Part shown: one piece after another, positions 1 through 10,008 of the stretch | Layout of the letters: every line of letters begins with the position of its first letter | How positions within the stretch are numbered: position 1 is the stretch's first letter | Assembly (NCBI RefSeq): GCF_023736115.1 | Contig: NZ_JAKQZC010000004.1 | Span: 310,001 to 374,000, forward strand | Length of the DNA stretch: 64,000 bases | DNA from: Salinicola avicenniae | GTDB taxonomy: Bacteria; Pseudomonadota; Gammaproteobacteria; Pseudomonadales; Halomonadaceae | Direction: 5' to 3' | Translations under genes and position numbers: made by a program | The notes under the pieces: generated by a model | What the model was told of the DNA's origin: nothing | Seen by the model: only the letters and a program-made list of their open reading frames with translations | Databases searched by the model: none

Positions 1-1410
1 CAGTATCACGGCGTGTTCAAGGAAAATCTGCGCGCGCATCTGCAGGCGATCGACAAGGCGATGATCGATTGCATCGCCGCCTGCGGCGACGTCAATCGCA
101 ACGTCATCTGCAGTGCCAACCCGCACCGCTCCCAGATTCACCGCCAGGTCTACGAGCTGAGCCACGCGATCAGCGATCGACTACTACCCAGCACCCGTGC
201 CTATCACGAGATATTTCTCGGCGAGGAACGCGTGGCCGGGGGCGCCGAAGAACGTGAAACGGTGTCGAGCAAGCGTGATGCCGAAGCCGAGGGCGATCCT
301 CGAGAGCCGCTCTATACGCGCCACTATCTGCCGCGCAAGTTCAAGGTTGCATTGGCAATCCCGCCGGAGAACGACGTCGATCTGTTTGCCCACGATGTCG
401 GCTTTATCGCCCACGTCGAGAATGGTGAACTCGACGGGTTCACCGTCTGCATCGGCGGCGGCATGGGGATGACTCACGGCGAGCCCTCCACCTTTCCGCG
501 ACTTTCCGACCCGATCGGCTACTGCACGCCGGAAGCCGTGCCCGCGGTCGCCGAGGCGATCATGCTGACCCAGCGCGACAACGGCAATCGCCGCGACCGC
601 AAGCAGGCGCGGCTCAAGTACACCGTCGAGTCCATGGGGCTCGACGCCTTCAAGGCTGAAGTGGAGTCGCATCTTGGTGAAGCGCTGGCGCCGGCGCGTG
701 AGTATCACTTCGCCGACAACGGCGATCGTCTCGGCTGGATCGAGGGCGACGACGGGCTTTGGCACTACGGCCTGTTCGTGCAGAACGGGCGAATCGCCGA
801 CTTCGATGACGGCCCGCAGCTACGCAGCGGCCTGCGCGAGATCGCCGAAACCCACGATGGCGACATCGTGCTCACCACCAACCAGAACCTGATCGTGACT
901 CAGGTGCCTGCGACGAAGCGCGAGGAGATCGACGCCATTCTCGATCGTCATCGGGTCGTCGCCGATCACTCACGGCTGCGGCGCAGTGCCATGGCCTGCG
1001 TGGCATTCCCGACCTGCGGTCTGGCGATGGCCGAAAGCGAGCGCTATCTACCGTCACTGATCGACAAGCTCGATACGGTGATGAATGAGGCGGGACTCTC
1101 GGATGACGCCATCACCGTACGCATGACCGGTTGCCCCAACGGCTGTGCGCGCCCTTATTTGGCCGAAATCGGTTTCGTCGGCAAGGCGCCGGGGCACTAT
1201 AACCTCTATCTCGGTGGCGGCTTCAGCGGTCAGCGCCTCAACAAGCTCTATCGCGAGAACATCGACGAAGCGACGATCCTCGGCGAACTCGAACCGCTGA
1301 TTCAGCGCTACGCCGCCGAGCGTGAGACCGGCGAACCGTTTGGTGACTTCGTCATTCGTACCGGCGTGATCAAGGAGACCACCGCTGGGCGAGCGTTTCA
1401 CGACGCCTGA
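1..1410 (+). CDS. cysI: Sulfite reductase hemoprotein subunit (5' end outside window)
   Basis: Catalytic subunit of assimilatory sulfite reductase, which reduces sulfite to sulfide in the cytoplasm using siroheme and a [4Fe-4S] cluster. The frame is open from the first base, and 469 codons are present. The cluster cysteines lie at codons 333, 339, 378 and 382 of the visible part, in motifs CVAFPTC and CPNGC. Their spacing (6, 39, 4) is exactly that of E. coli CysI C434/C440/C479/C483, so about 101 N-terminal residues lie upstream of the window. The C terminus is complete at the length expected from E. coli. No cysJ or cysH is visible, so the electron donor cannot be named. Confidence 0.95.
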   Translation, partial: QYHGVFKENLRAHLQAIDKAMIDCIAACGDVNRNVICSANPHRSQIHRQVYELSHAISDRLLPSTRAYHEIFLGEERVAGGAEERETVSSKRDAEAEGDPREPLYTRHYLPRKFKVALAIPPENDVDLFAHDVGFIAHVENGELDGFTVCIGGGMGMTHGEPSTFPRLSDPIGYCTPEAVPAVAEAIMLTQRDNGNRRDRKQARLKYTVESMGLDAFKAEVESHLGEALAPAREYHFADNGDRLGWIEGDDGLWHYGLFVQNGRIADFDDGPQLRSGLREIAETHDGDIVLTTNQNLIVTQVPATKREEIDAILDRHRVVADHSRLRRSAMACVAFPTCGLAMAESERYLPSLIDKLDTVMNEAGLSDDAITVRMTGCPNGCARPYLAEIGFVGKAPGHYNLYLGGGFSGQRLNKLYRENIDEATILGELEPLIQRYAAERETGEPFGDFVIRTGVIKETTAGRAFHDA

Positions 1411-1565
1411 GCCCCAGGGTTTCTGGAAACGGCAATGTCGATACCGAATTCTCTTTGGCGGACCCCCGTTTTTCTGTGTAAAACTTTCTTCGCGATAAGT
1501 GGCACGGTATCGGCAAGGGTCGATGGCGCGAAATGCGGGTTCGAAAGGTCGACGAGGAGAAGAGC

Positions 1566-2291
1566 ATGGCGCAACGGCGTGTGGAAGCGGTCGAGCGAGC
1601 ACTCACACTGCTGGAAGCCTTTTCGGCGCAGCGTCCGGCGCTGACCTTGACCGAGCTGTCTCAGGCGACCGGATTCTACAAAAGCACGATCCTGCGGCTG
1701 ATGGCGTCGCTCGAGCACTACGGCTATGCCGTTCGCGACGACCGGGGTGTCTACCACATCGGCCCGGCTATCGCGCGGCTGGCGCCACTGGCGGCGGAAG
1801 ACGACAGCCTGGAGCGCCTCATGCGACCGGTGCTGATCGCGCTGCGTGACGCCACTGCGGAAACCGCTGCCTTCCATACACTCGACGGTCGGCAGCGCCG
1901 CTGCTGTCTCGTCGAGATCGGCCGGCGCGAGATGCGCCATTATCTCGAAGCGGGAGCGGTATCCGATCTAGCGCAGGGCGCGATCGATCGCGCTCTGCAG
2001 GCGTCGGAAGCGTCCGGCGAAGTCTTCGTCGAGCGAGACGCGGGCTGTGCCGGTCTCGCCGTGCTGGCGGTCGGCGTTCATGCGCCCGACGGACGCCCCC
2101 TAGGCGCGCTGACGCTCTCCGGCGTGACGCCACGCTTCGTCGACGAACCCGGGGGCGAGCTTACCGCCGCGCTGAAGTCGCAGCTCGCGGCGCTGGCCAA
2201 TCACTGGCCGGCGGGAGACAGTACTCGACTCATGCCCCGTGTCGACTCGACGACCGGTGATGTCGCGCAGGTTTTTTGCCTCGAGGACTAA
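1566..2291 (+). CDS. IclR-family transcriptional regulator
   Basis: A 241-residue IclR-type regulator. The N-terminal winged helix-turn-helix (about residues 5-65, with LTLTELSQATGFYKSTILR) is followed by the effector-binding domain. I chose ATG 1566 because GAGGAGA lies 5 bases upstream. An in-frame ATG at 1533 lacks such a site. It stands alone, 155 bp after cysI and 63 bp before rluF, so its target is unclear. IclR proteins usually control carbon-compound catabolism, and the glycolate operon 1.3 kb away is only a positional candidate. The domain is short at the C terminus compared with many IclR proteins (about 250-270 residues). Confidence 0.85.
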   Translation: MAQRRVEAVERALTLLEAFSAQRPALTLTELSQATGFYKSTILRLMASLEHYGYAVRDDRGVYHIGPAIARLAPLAAEDDSLERLMRPVLIALRDATAETAAFHTLDGRQRRCCLVEIGRREMRHYLEAGAVSDLAQGAIDRALQASEASGEVFVERDAGCAGLAVLAVGVHAPDGRPLGALTLSGVTPRFVDEPGGELTAALKSQLAALANHWPAGDSTRLMPRVDSTTGDVAQVFCLED

Positions 2292-2354
2292 CGGATCCTC
2301 GGCGGTTTGCGACACACTTTGGGTTTTCCACGACGTTTTTTGGTGTTTGACGCT

Positions 2355-3497
2355 ATGTCGCTTCGACAATCGACCCGCATCAACAAGTACATCAGCGAAA
2401 GTGGCATGTGCTCCCGACGCGAAGCGGATCGCTTCGTCGAGCAGGGCAATGTCTGGATCAACGGGCGGCGGGCGACGACCGGCGATCAGGTCGTACCGGG
2501 GGATCGGGTCAAGGTCAACGGTCAGGAGATCGAGCCGGTGGAGGCGGACGATTTCGTCCTCATTGCGCTCAACAAGCCGGTTGGCATCGTCAGTACCACC
2601 GAGTCGAGCGAGAAGGACAACATCGTCGATTTCGTCGGCCACGGGGCGCGCATCTTTCCCATCGGCCGGCTGGACAAGGACTCAGAGGGGCTGATCTTTC
2701 TCACCAGCAACGGCGATCTGGTCAACAAGATCCTGCGCGCCGACAACAACCACGAGAAGGAATATCGGGTGACGGTGAACAAACCGATCACCGACGCCTT
2801 CATCACGGGCATGCAGAGCGGTGTGCCGATCCTCGGCCAGGTGACCAAGCGCTGCCGGGTCGAGAAGGTCTCGACCTTCGTCTTCACCATCACGCTGGTG
2901 CAGGGGCTGAATCGTCAGATTCGCCGTATGTGCGAGTACTTCGGCTTCGACGTCACCCAGCTCGTGCGAACCCGGATCATGAACGTGTCGCTCAAGGGGC
3001 TGGCACTGGGCGATTGGCGCGATCTCACGCCGAAGGAGATCGATGGCATTCTTGCGCTCACCCAGCAGTCCGAGAAGACGACCGACAAGCGTCAATCACC
3101 CCGCGCCAACAAGTCGGGCACGAAAGCCGGGGCGAACGGCGCCAATCGCGGGCGAGGCAAGTCCTCGACGGCCGCCAAGCCCGGCGGCGCGAAGCCCGGT
3201 GGTACGAAGCACAAGCCGCCTCGCGCTGGCAGTCAGGGCGGCCCGACCGGGCGGCAGGCGGCGAAGTCGGGTACGGCGGCGACGGGGAAACCGAAGCTGA
3301 AGCCGAAGGGCCAGCCGCTGGTCAAGGGCAAGTCCGCATCGTCGAAACCGGGTAAGCCCTCATCGTCGAAACTGGGGAAGTCCTCGTCACCGAAATCGAG
3401 TAAATCCTCATCGCCGAAATCGGGCAAGCCCGAGGGGCGCGGCAGCGGCAAATCGCGCGCCGGCCACGCCACGCAGGGTCGTAACAAGAAGCGGTGA
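2355..3497 (+). CDS. rluF: 23S rRNA pseudouridine synthase, RluF type, with long basic tail
   Basis: Isomerises uridine to pseudouridine in 23S rRNA (U2604 in E. coli). An S4 RNA-binding domain (residues about 7-55) precedes the RsuA/RluB/E/F catalytic domain. The catalytic aspartate in GRLDKDSEG is D107, the same number as in E. coli RluF, which supports the ATG at 2355 rather than the TTG at 2307. E. coli RluF is 290 residues; this protein has 380. From about residue 240 it continues as a Lys/Ser/Gly/Pro-rich, probably disordered tail, ending in an 8-residue repeat (SKxGKxSS-like) encoded by four 24-bp units. The tail may add RNA affinity (inference). Confidence 0.9.
   Translation: MSLRQSTRINKYISESGMCSRREADRFVEQGNVWINGRRATTGDQVVPGDRVKVNGQEIEPVEADDFVLIALNKPVGIVSTTESSEKDNIVDFVGHGARIFPIGRLDKDSEGLIFLTSNGDLVNKILRADNNHEKEYRVTVNKPITDAFITGMQSGVPILGQVTKRCRVEKVSTFVFTITLVQGLNRQIRRMCEYFGFDVTQLVRTRIMNVSLKGLALGDWRDLTPKEIDGILALTQQSEKTTDKRQSPRANKSGTKAGANGANRGRGKSSTAAKPGGAKPGGTKHKPPRAGSQGGPTGRQAAKSGTAATGKPKLKPKGQPLVKGKSASSKPGKPSSSKLGKSSSPKSSKSSSPKSGKPEGRGSGKSRAGHATQGRNKKR
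3339..3434 (+). repeat. 24-bp coding tandem repeat, 4 copies, in rluF
   Basis: Four consecutive 24-bp units (3339-3362, 3363-3386, 3387-3410, 3411-3434) encode [24 protein letters not shown] and SPKSGKPE. Units differ at several third positions, so the array is not brand new. It stays in frame inside the basic C-terminal tail. Confidence 0.85.
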
Positions 3498-3579
3498 GGC
3501 AGCACCGGTCCGACGAGAGCCGTCGCGGGTCACCAGACGGCCGCCGGATCCATGGCGGCGTCATCGGCGCATCGTGGAC

Positions 3580-3981
3580 TCACACGATTGTCGCGGCGCC
3601 CGCCTTGGCGACTTGAACGTCCTGATCCGGCTTCACCCCCGAGACGCCGACGCTGCCGATCAACTGGTTCGCGTGCATCACCGGCACGCCGCCGGCGAGC
3701 AGCGCGCTCATCGGCGCGGTCACGAACGCGGTGCGGCCGTTGTTGATCATCTCTTCGAAGACCTGGGTCTCCTTGCGCCCGATAGCGGCATTGCGTGCCT
3801 TTTCGGTGGCGATGGCGGCGCTGTTGGGCGAGGCGCCGTTCAATCGGCGCAGGCCCAGCAGATGGCCGCCATCGTCGCAGACGGCGATCGTGACCGCCCA
3901 GCCCTGGGCATCGGCTTCGGTCTGGGCGGTATCGAGAATGGCGTTGACCTCGTTGAGCTCGAGGACGGCTTTAGTCTGCAT
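3580..3981 (-). CDS. glcG: GlcG/HbpS-family protein
   Basis: A 133-residue GlcG/HbpS (DUF336) protein, recognised by the family pattern around EKARNAAIGRK and the Gly-rich segment ALLAGGVPVM plus IGSVGVSG. Members are small oligomeric proteins that sit in glycolate operons or bind haem/corrinoids; the role in glycolate oxidation is not firmly established. Translation starts at the ATG at 3981. The open frame extends farther upstream, but that part is low-complexity and lies inside glcF. The glcF stop codon overlaps its start by 11 bp, so the two are probably translationally coupled. It is the last gene of the operon and convergent with rluF. Confidence 0.85.
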   Translation of the reverse strand: MQTKAVLELNEVNAILDTAQTEADAQGWAVTIAVCDDGGHLLGLRRLNGASPNSAAIATEKARNAAIGRKETQVFEEMINNGRTAFVTAPMSALLAGGVPVMHANQLIGSVGVSGVKPDQDVQVAKAGAATIV

Positions 3982-5335
3982 GGGAACGGTGCTCCGTGTC
4001 GGAAGGGGCGGCATGGCGATCGGTGGATTGGCGATTGGCGGATCGGTGTTCGTTGGATTGGCGTTCGCTGGCGTCGGTCGTGTCATCGAGGGCCTCGTCG
4101 ACCAGCTCGATCCAGTGGCGTACCCGGGTGCGGCCGGCACTCTCGAGATGGCTCTGGCAGCCAATATTGGCGGTTACGATGGTCTGCGGCGCCTGCGCCT
4201 CGAGCGCGTCGAGCTTGTTGTCGCGCAACTGGCGCGCCAGTGTCGGCTGGGTGATCGAGTAGGTGCCGGCGGAGCCGCAGCAGAGGTGGGCGTCCTGCAC
4301 CGGGACGAGCGGAAACCCCAGCCGCGTGAGCACGCCTTCCACCGCGCCGCCGAGCTTCTGCGCGTGCTGCAGGGTGCAGGGGCAGTGAAAGGCCAGCCGC
4401 TGACGTGAGTCCGCCGGGGCCAATGGCAGGTTCTCCAGCGGCTCGTCACGCAGTACCTCCACCAGGTCCTTCGTCAGCTCGCTGACACGACGGGCCTTCG
4501 CCGCATACTCTGGATCGTCGGCCAGCATCTCGCCGTACTCCTTGACGAAGGCGCCGCAGCCGCTGGCGGTCTGGACGATGGCTTCGACCCTCGCGTCGCC
4601 CTCTTTTTCGATCATCGGCCACCAGGCGTCGATATTGGCGCGCATGCGCGCGCGGCCCGTGCGCTGGGCGTTGAGGTGAAAGTCGATCGCGCCGCAGCAG
4701 CCCGCCTCCTGGGCGGCGCGCACGCCGATCCCCAGCCGGTCCAGCACGCGCGCGGTGGCGTCGTTGGTCTCGGGCGCGAGCCCGGGCTGAACACAGCCCT
4801 CGAGAATCAGCATCTGCCGCTGATGGCGGTCGGGGTCGGGACGGCGATGATCATGGGGATGGCGTGGTGGAATCTTGGCGCGCAGCACGTCCGGCGCCAG
4901 CGGTCGGAAGGTCTGGCCCAGCGCCAGCAGCGCCCGGAAGCGTTCCGGCTCGACCAGCGCGGTGCGCAGCCCCAGGCGCAGGGCGCGCTCGGCAGGCCGG
5001 CGCCCGACGCGTGTCTCGAGCTCGGCGCGGCCGATATCGAGCAGCTTGTGGTACTCGACGCCGGAAGGACAGGTGGTTTCGCAGTTGCGGCAGCTGAGAC
5101 AGCGGTCGAGATGCAGCTGGGTCTCGCGGGTCACCTGATCGTCGTCCGGTTCGCTTTCCAGCAGCTCTTTGATCAGATAGATGCGCCCGCGTGGGCCATC
5201 GCGCTCGTCGCCGAGTAGCTGGTAGGTCGGGCAGGTGGCGTTGCAGAAGCCGCAGTGCACGCAGCTGCGCAGGATGCGATCCGCTTCGCGGATCTGCGGC
5301 CTGGCGCGGGCGCTTTCGGAAAAATGCGTTTGCAT
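3971..5335 (-). CDS. glcF: Glycolate oxidase iron-sulfur subunit
   Basis: The 454-residue electron-transfer subunit of membrane-associated glycolate oxidase (GlcDEF), which oxidises glycolate to glyoxylate. Two ferredoxin-type [4Fe-4S] motifs are seen at C25/C28/C31/C35 and C80/C83/C86/C90, followed by two CCG domains (GCCGAID and LCCGSAGTYS) typical of heterodisulfide-reductase-like subunits. The last roughly 45 residues are an odd hydrophilic tail rich in Ser, Arg, His, Asn and Asp, encoded by degenerate GGATTGGCG-type repeats. This tail is not part of the usual family. The gene lies 9 bp after glcE and overlaps glcG. Confidence 0.93.
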   Translation of the reverse strand: MQTHFSESARARPQIREADRILRSCVHCGFCNATCPTYQLLGDERDGPRGRIYLIKELLESEPDDDQVTRETQLHLDRCLSCRNCETTCPSGVEYHKLLDIGRAELETRVGRRPAERALRLGLRTALVEPERFRALLALGQTFRPLAPDVLRAKIPPRHPHDHRRPDPDRHQRQMLILEGCVQPGLAPETNDATARVLDRLGIGVRAAQEAGCCGAIDFHLNAQRTGRARMRANIDAWWPMIEKEGDARVEAIVQTASGCGAFVKEYGEMLADDPEYAAKARRVSELTKDLVEVLRDEPLENLPLAPADSRQRLAFHCPCTLQHAQKLGGAVEGVLTRLGFPLVPVQDAHLCCGSAGTYSITQPTLARQLRDNKLDALEAQAPQTIVTANIGCQSHLESAGRTRVRHWIELVDEALDDTTDASERQSNEHRSANRQSTDRHAAPSDTEHRSHAD

Positions 5336-5344
5336 GGGCGCTCC

Positions 5345-6457
5345 CTACCAGCCGGCGTATAGCCGGCCGGGATTGAAGATGGCATCGGGGTCGAGATTTG
5401 CCTTGAGCCGGCGGTGATACTTCTCCAGGACCGGCGGCAGCGGTGTAAACGGCGCGTTTTCACTGCCGCAGGGGCTGAAGCGCGTGGCATGGCCGCCCGC
5501 GGCAATGGCCGCTTCCTGGATCGCGGCGTCGGGTTCCGCGCTCCTGAGCCAGCACTGGGCACCGCCCCAGTCGACCAGCCAGTCGCCCTCGAGCGGCGGA
5601 CGTCGGGCGCGTAGCGGTAGCGAGAGACGCCACAGCGGGCGCGCGTCCGCCGCGGCGAAGAACGCGAGGCGCTGTTCGCGCAGGTCCTGCCAGTAGTCGG
5701 CGGCTTCCGCCTCGCCGCCGAGGCGCTGACGGGTCGCCTCGACCGAGCGCTCGCCGCCTTCCAGGCGCACGTGGAGGACGCCGTCGTGAAACGCCGCGCC
5801 GGTCAGCGGCAACGGCTCGCGTCCCCATTCGCACAGGTGCTGGCGCGCGGCGTCGGCGGCCATTTCTAGTCTCAGGCAGGTCGAGGCGGTCGGTTTGGGT
5901 AACACCTTGAAGGAGACCTCGGTCAGCAGGCCGAGCGTGCCTTGGGCGCCGACCATCAGGCGCGAGAGATCGTAGCCGGCGACGTTTTTCATCACCTCGC
6001 CGCCGAAACGCAGGGCCTTGCCCTCGGCGGAGATCAGACGAATGCCGAGCACGAAATCGCGCACGGCGCCGGCCCACGGGCGGCGCGGCCCGGAGAGGCC
6101 GGCGGCGACCATGCCGCCGACGGTGGCCGCAGCGCCGAAATGCGGCGGTTCGAACGCCAGTTGCTGATTGTTGTCGGCGAGCGTTTGCTCGAGCGCGGTC
6201 AGCGGCGTGCCGGCGCGTGCGGTCGCGACCAGCTCGACCGGGTCGTAGTGGACGATGCCGCGGTGCCCCGTCGTCGACAGGGTGTGATGCGCCGATACGT
6301 GGCGCCCGTAGAAGGCTTTGGTATCGCCGCCGACGATGCGCAGCGTTTCCCGCGCCTGGGCGGCCCGACGTACCGTCTCGCAGAGCGCTTCGGTGGCGTC
6401 GTGGCCGGCATCGTTGTCGCTGCCGGCCGCCGGCCGCGGGAACTCGAGTTCGGGCAT
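5345..6457 (-). CDS. glcE: Glycolate oxidase FAD-binding subunit
   Basis: The 370-residue second flavoprotein-like subunit of glycolate oxidase. It has a truncated FAD_binding_4 (PCMH) domain: RIVGGDTKAFYGR near residue 41 and AAATVGGMVAAGLSGPRRPWAGAVRD near residue 107. An AGGAG ribosome-binding site precedes ATG 6457. It follows glcD by 61 bp and precedes glcF by 9 bp in the same operon. E. coli GlcE is about 350 residues, so the length fits. Confidence 0.92.
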   Translation of the reverse strand: MPELEFPRPAAGSDNDAGHDATEALCETVRRAAQARETLRIVGGDTKAFYGRHVSAHHTLSTTGHRGIVHYDPVELVATARAGTPLTALEQTLADNNQQLAFEPPHFGAAATVGGMVAAGLSGPRRPWAGAVRDFVLGIRLISAEGKALRFGGEVMKNVAGYDLSRLMVGAQGTLGLLTEVSFKVLPKPTASTCLRLEMAADAARQHLCEWGREPLPLTGAAFHDGVLHVRLEGGERSVEATRQRLGGEAEAADYWQDLREQRLAFFAAADARPLWRLSLPLRARRPPLEGDWLVDWGGAQCWLRSAEPDAAIQEAAIAAGGHATRFSPCGSENAPFTPLPPVLEKYHRRLKANLDPDAIFNPGRLYAGW

Positions 6458-6518
6458 GACATCGCTCCTGAAGGTGAATCGCCGGGCGGAGAGCGCTCAG
6501 CCCGGACCTGGCCGAAAC

Positions 6519-8018
6519 CTAGAACCGGGGCAGCTCGGGATGCGCGAGCTGGCCGTGGTGTACATGCATGGCGCCGAACTCGGCGCAGCGCGCCAGTGTC
6601 GGTATGTTCTTGCCGGGATTGAGCAGGCGGTGCGTGTCGAAGGCCGCCTTCACGACATGGAAGAAGGTGATCTCGTCATCGGCGAACTGGCTGCACATCT
6701 GGTTGAGTTTCTCGCGGCCGACGCCGTGCTCGCCGGTGATACTGCCGCCGGCCTCGACACACAGCTCCAGAATACGCCCGCCGAGCGTCTCGGCCGTTTC
6801 CAGCTCGCCGGGCAGATTGGCATCGAACAGGATCAGCGGATGCAGGTTGCCGTCGCCGGCGTGGAAGACGTTGGCCACGCGCAGGCCGTACTCCGCGGAG
6901 AGCGCGGCAATCCCCTTCAGCACCCGCGGCAGTTCGCGGCGGGGAATCGTGCCGTCCATGCAGTAGTAGTCCGGCGACATGCGCCCGACGGCGGGGAAGG
7001 CGGCCTTGCGTCCGGCCCAGTAGCGCTGGCGCTCCGCATCGTCGCGGGCGAGCTGGATATGCGTGGCGCCGGCGGCCTGGAGAATGGCGCGGACACGGTC
7101 GCAGTCGGTCTGGACATCGGCCTCGACGCCGTCGAGCTCGCACAGCAGGATCGCCTCGGCTTCGACCGGATAGCCGGCGTGGACGAAGTCTTCCGCCGCG
7201 CGGATCGCCAGGTTATCCATCATTTCCAGTCCACCTGGAATGCAGCCGGCGGCGATGATGTCGCCTACCGCGCGACCGGCACGTTCGACATCGTCGAAGC
7301 AGGCCATCAGCACGCGGGCGACTTCGGGGTTCGGCAATAGGCGGACGGTGACTTCGGTGATGACGCCGAGCATGCCCTCGGAGCCGGTGAACAGCGCGAG
7401 CAGGTCGAAGCCGGGCGCATCCAGCGCCTCGCTGCCGAGTACCATGCGTTCGCCTTCGATGGTGACGATCTCCACGCGCAGCACGTTGTGCACGGTCAGG
7501 CCGTACTTGAGGCAGTGTACGCCACCGGCATTTTCGGCGACGTTGCCGCCGATCGAGCAGGCGATTTGCGACGACGGGTCCGGCGCGTAGTAGAGGCCAT
7601 GCGGCGATGCCGCCTCGGAGATCGCCAGGTTGCGCACGCCGGGCTGCACCCGAGCGAGGCGTGTATCGGCATCGAGCTCGAGAATGCGGTTGAAGCGCGA
7701 CATGACCAGCAGCACGCCCTTCTCCAGCGGCAGTGCACCGCCGGAGAGCCCGGTGCCGGCGCCGCGGGTGACGACCGGCACGTCGTGCTCGTGGCAGACG
7801 CGCATCAGCGATTCGACCTCGCTCAGCCGGCTCGGCAGGGCTGCCAGCAGCGGCAGGGTGCGATAGGCGGAGAGACCGTCGCACTCGAACGGGTGCAGAT
7901 CCTCCTCGCGATCGAGCAGCGTGAGGTCCGGGGCGGCGGCGAGAATCGCCCGCTTCAGCGCGGTGCGGTCGACGGCGGTGATCTCGCCATCGAGACGCTC
8001 GTCGTAAAGCAGTGACAT
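6519..8018 (-). CDS. glcD: Glycolate oxidase catalytic flavoprotein subunit
   Basis: A 499-residue FAD-linked (S)-2-hydroxyacid oxidase that carries the catalytic site of the GlcDEF complex and converts glycolate (often also D-lactate) to the 2-oxoacid. The FAD-binding PCMH domain shows PVVTRGAGTGLSGGALPLE (residues about 82-100). The C-terminal FAD-oxidase domain has GDGNLHPLI and the conserved GSITGEHGVGREK. The start at 8018 has GAGGAG in the leader. It lies 132 bp downstream of the permease gene and heads glcDEFG. Confidence 0.95.
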   Translation of the reverse strand: MSLLYDERLDGEITAVDRTALKRAILAAAPDLTLLDREEDLHPFECDGLSAYRTLPLLAALPSRLSEVESLMRVCHEHDVPVVTRGAGTGLSGGALPLEKGVLLVMSRFNRILELDADTRLARVQPGVRNLAISEAASPHGLYYAPDPSSQIACSIGGNVAENAGGVHCLKYGLTVHNVLRVEIVTIEGERMVLGSEALDAPGFDLLALFTGSEGMLGVITEVTVRLLPNPEVARVLMACFDDVERAGRAVGDIIAAGCIPGGLEMMDNLAIRAAEDFVHAGYPVEAEAILLCELDGVEADVQTDCDRVRAILQAAGATHIQLARDDAERQRYWAGRKAAFPAVGRMSPDYYCMDGTIPRRELPRVLKGIAALSAEYGLRVANVFHAGDGNLHPLILFDANLPGELETAETLGGRILELCVEAGGSITGEHGVGREKLNQMCSQFADDEITFFHVVKAAFDTHRLLNPGKNIPTLARCAEFGAMHVHHGQLAHPELPRF

Positions 8019-8150
8019 GGTCCTCTCCTCATGTGCGCGTGTCGCCCGGCGGCGCTCCGCAACCGGGCGCGGCGATGAACGATCGGCGCCCCCGTCTCCA
8101 TCACGGCTGTTGCGGTCACGGCCGTGAGGATCCGGAGCGCCGGAGCCGGC

Positions 8151-9848
8151 TCAGCCGCCCATCAGCGGGTCACGGAAGCCGAGTACGTAGAACGCCAGCA
8201 GGCCAATGACGCCGGCGAAGAGGCAGTAGTAGAGCGTCGGCAGGATCGTCTTGCGCAGCGTCGTGCCCTCGCGGCCCAGCAAGCCGACCGTCGCCGAGGC
8301 GGCGACCACGTTGTGGATGGCGATCATGTTGCCGGCGGCGGCGCCCACGGCCTGCAGCGCGACCATCATGGCGGTGGAGACGCCGAGCACTTCGGCGACG
8401 TTGAACTGGAACGCCGAGAGCATCAGGTTGGAGACGGTGTTGGAGCCGGCGATAAAGGCGCCCAGGGCCCCGACGGCGGGCGCGAACAGCGGGTAGATCT
8501 GGCCCACACCGTCGGCCACCAGTTGGGCCATGGCGACCGGCATCGAGACCAGATCGGACTCGTTGACGCCGGAGTTGATCAGGATGCGCACCATCGGAAT
8601 GGTAAACAGCAGCACGAAGCCAGCGCCGAAGATCGTCTTCGAGGATTCGGCGAAGGCTGCCTTCACCTGCGGCGCGCGCATGCGGTGGAGGAAGATCGTG
8701 CAGATGACCGCGATCAGAATGATGCCGCCGGGCAGGTAGAGCCACTGGACGCTACCGGAGATGCCCGCTTCGCCGAGAATGTCGCTCCAGCCGGTGCTGA
8801 CCGAAGAGAGCGCCGCCTTGACCGACGGGACGGTGCGCGAAATCACCAGCAGCACGGCGACGATGACATAGGGCATCCAGCCCATCAGCGTGGAGATCGG
8901 CGCGCGACCGGCGACATCCTCGACCTTGATTTCGATCTTGCCGAGCCACTCCGAGGGCCACTGCGAACGCTCAGGGAAATCCCAGGTATCCTTCGGCAGC
9001 AGGAAGCCCTTGCGCGCGGCGGGTACCACGATCGCCAGGCCGATCAGGCCGCCCAGCAGCGAGGGGAATTCCGGTCCCAGAAAGACGCCGACGAGCATCG
9101 ACGGCACGACGAAGCAGGCGCCGACGAAGAGCGCGAACGGGGCGATGGAGAGGCCCTCGGTCCAGGAGCGGTTGGCGCCGAAGAAGCGCACCATGACGGT
9201 CACCAGAATCAACGGCATGAACACGCCGATGATGCCGTGGGTCACGACGACCTCCGAGGTGATCAGGCGGAAGTAGGTCTCCCAGCTCGAGCCGTCCGCG
9301 GCCAGCTGCTCGGCGATCGCGGACTGGTTCACCCCGCCTGTGACACCGACCACGATCGGGGTGCCGACCGCGCCGAAGGAGACCGGCGTGGACTGCAGCA
9401 TCATGCCCACCACCACCGCCGCCAGTGCCGGAAAGCCGAGCGCGACCATCAGCGGGGCGGCAACCGCGGCTGGAGTGCCGAAGCCGGAGGCGCCCTCGAT
9501 GAAGCAGCCAAACAGCCAGGCGACGATCAGCGCCTGCACGCGGCGGTCCGGGCTGATACCGGAGAAACCGTTACGGATCGCCATGATCCCACCGGAGTGC
9601 TTGAGCGTGTTGAGCAGCAGAATCGCGCCGAAGATGATCCACAACAGCGACACGGTGAGGATCAGACCCTGCAGGGTCGAGGCGAGCACGCGGGTGCCGG
9701 TCATGTCCCATGCCAGCAGTGCGACCAGCACCGCGACAATGAATACGATCGGCATCGCCAGGCGTGCCGCCATGCGAAATCCGATCAGCAACACCCCCGC
9801 CAGTATCAGAGGCAGGAAGGCTAGCAGTGACAGCAGTGTCTGATTCAT
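8151..9848 (-). CDS. LctP-family glycolate/L-lactate permease
   Basis: A 565-residue LctP-family secondary transporter (LldP/GlcA), with 12 or more hydrophobic helices starting with [21 protein letters not shown]. coli has two such paralogues, GlcA next to glcDEFGB and LldP next to lactate genes. Position directly upstream of glcDEFG makes glycolate the best guess, but lactate cannot be excluded from sequence. The ATG at 9848 follows an AAGGG site. The frame runs 53 codons farther upstream, but that part lacks membrane-protein character. A FadR-type operator lies about 160 bp upstream. Confidence 0.9.
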   Translation of the reverse strand: MNQTLLSLLAFLPLILAGVLLIGFRMAARLAMPIVFIVAVLVALLAWDMTGTRVLASTLQGLILTVSLLWIIFGAILLLNTLKHSGGIMAIRNGFSGISPDRRVQALIVAWLFGCFIEGASGFGTPAAVAAPLMVALGFPALAAVVVGMMLQSTPVSFGAVGTPIVVGVTGGVNQSAIAEQLAADGSSWETYFRLITSEVVVTHGIIGVFMPLILVTVMVRFFGANRSWTEGLSIAPFALFVGACFVVPSMLVGVFLGPEFPSLLGGLIGLAIVVPAARKGFLLPKDTWDFPERSQWPSEWLGKIEIKVEDVAGRAPISTLMGWMPYVIVAVLLVISRTVPSVKAALSSVSTGWSDILGEAGISGSVQWLYLPGGIILIAVICTIFLHRMRAPQVKAAFAESSKTIFGAGFVLLFTIPMVRILINSGVNESDLVSMPVAMAQLVADGVGQIYPLFAPAVGALGAFIAGSNTVSNLMLSAFQFNVAEVLGVSTAMMVALQAVGAAAGNMIAIHNVVAASATVGLLGREGTTLRKTILPTLYYCLFAGVIGLLAFYVLGFRDPLMGG

Positions 9849-10008
9849 GTCGAAAGCCCTTGCGTCGTTATTGTGAGCCCGGATCGCCGTGGCGGGCGCC
9901 CAATCGCCCTGGCGAAGGGAAGGCGCGTGCGCTGATGCGGCCTTCACGAGCGTGCGGCGATTGCCCGGAAGATAACCAGCGCCACGAGAGGTGCCAACGC
10001 TGGACAAT

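Noticed and set aside
3498-3579. Terminator between rluF and glcG
   Set aside because: No stem with a U-tract found in this short convergent gap.
8124-9824. Long plus-strand open frame (566 codons) antisense to the glycolate permease gene
   Set aside because: Arg/Asp/Gln/His-rich translation with no family features; the opposite strand encodes a full LctP permease. High-GC genomes often give such antisense frames.
8151-10007. N-terminal extension of the permease to 10007
   Set aside because: The extra 53 residues are polar and unlike LctP N termini; ATG 9848 has a ribosome-binding site and begins the first helix.
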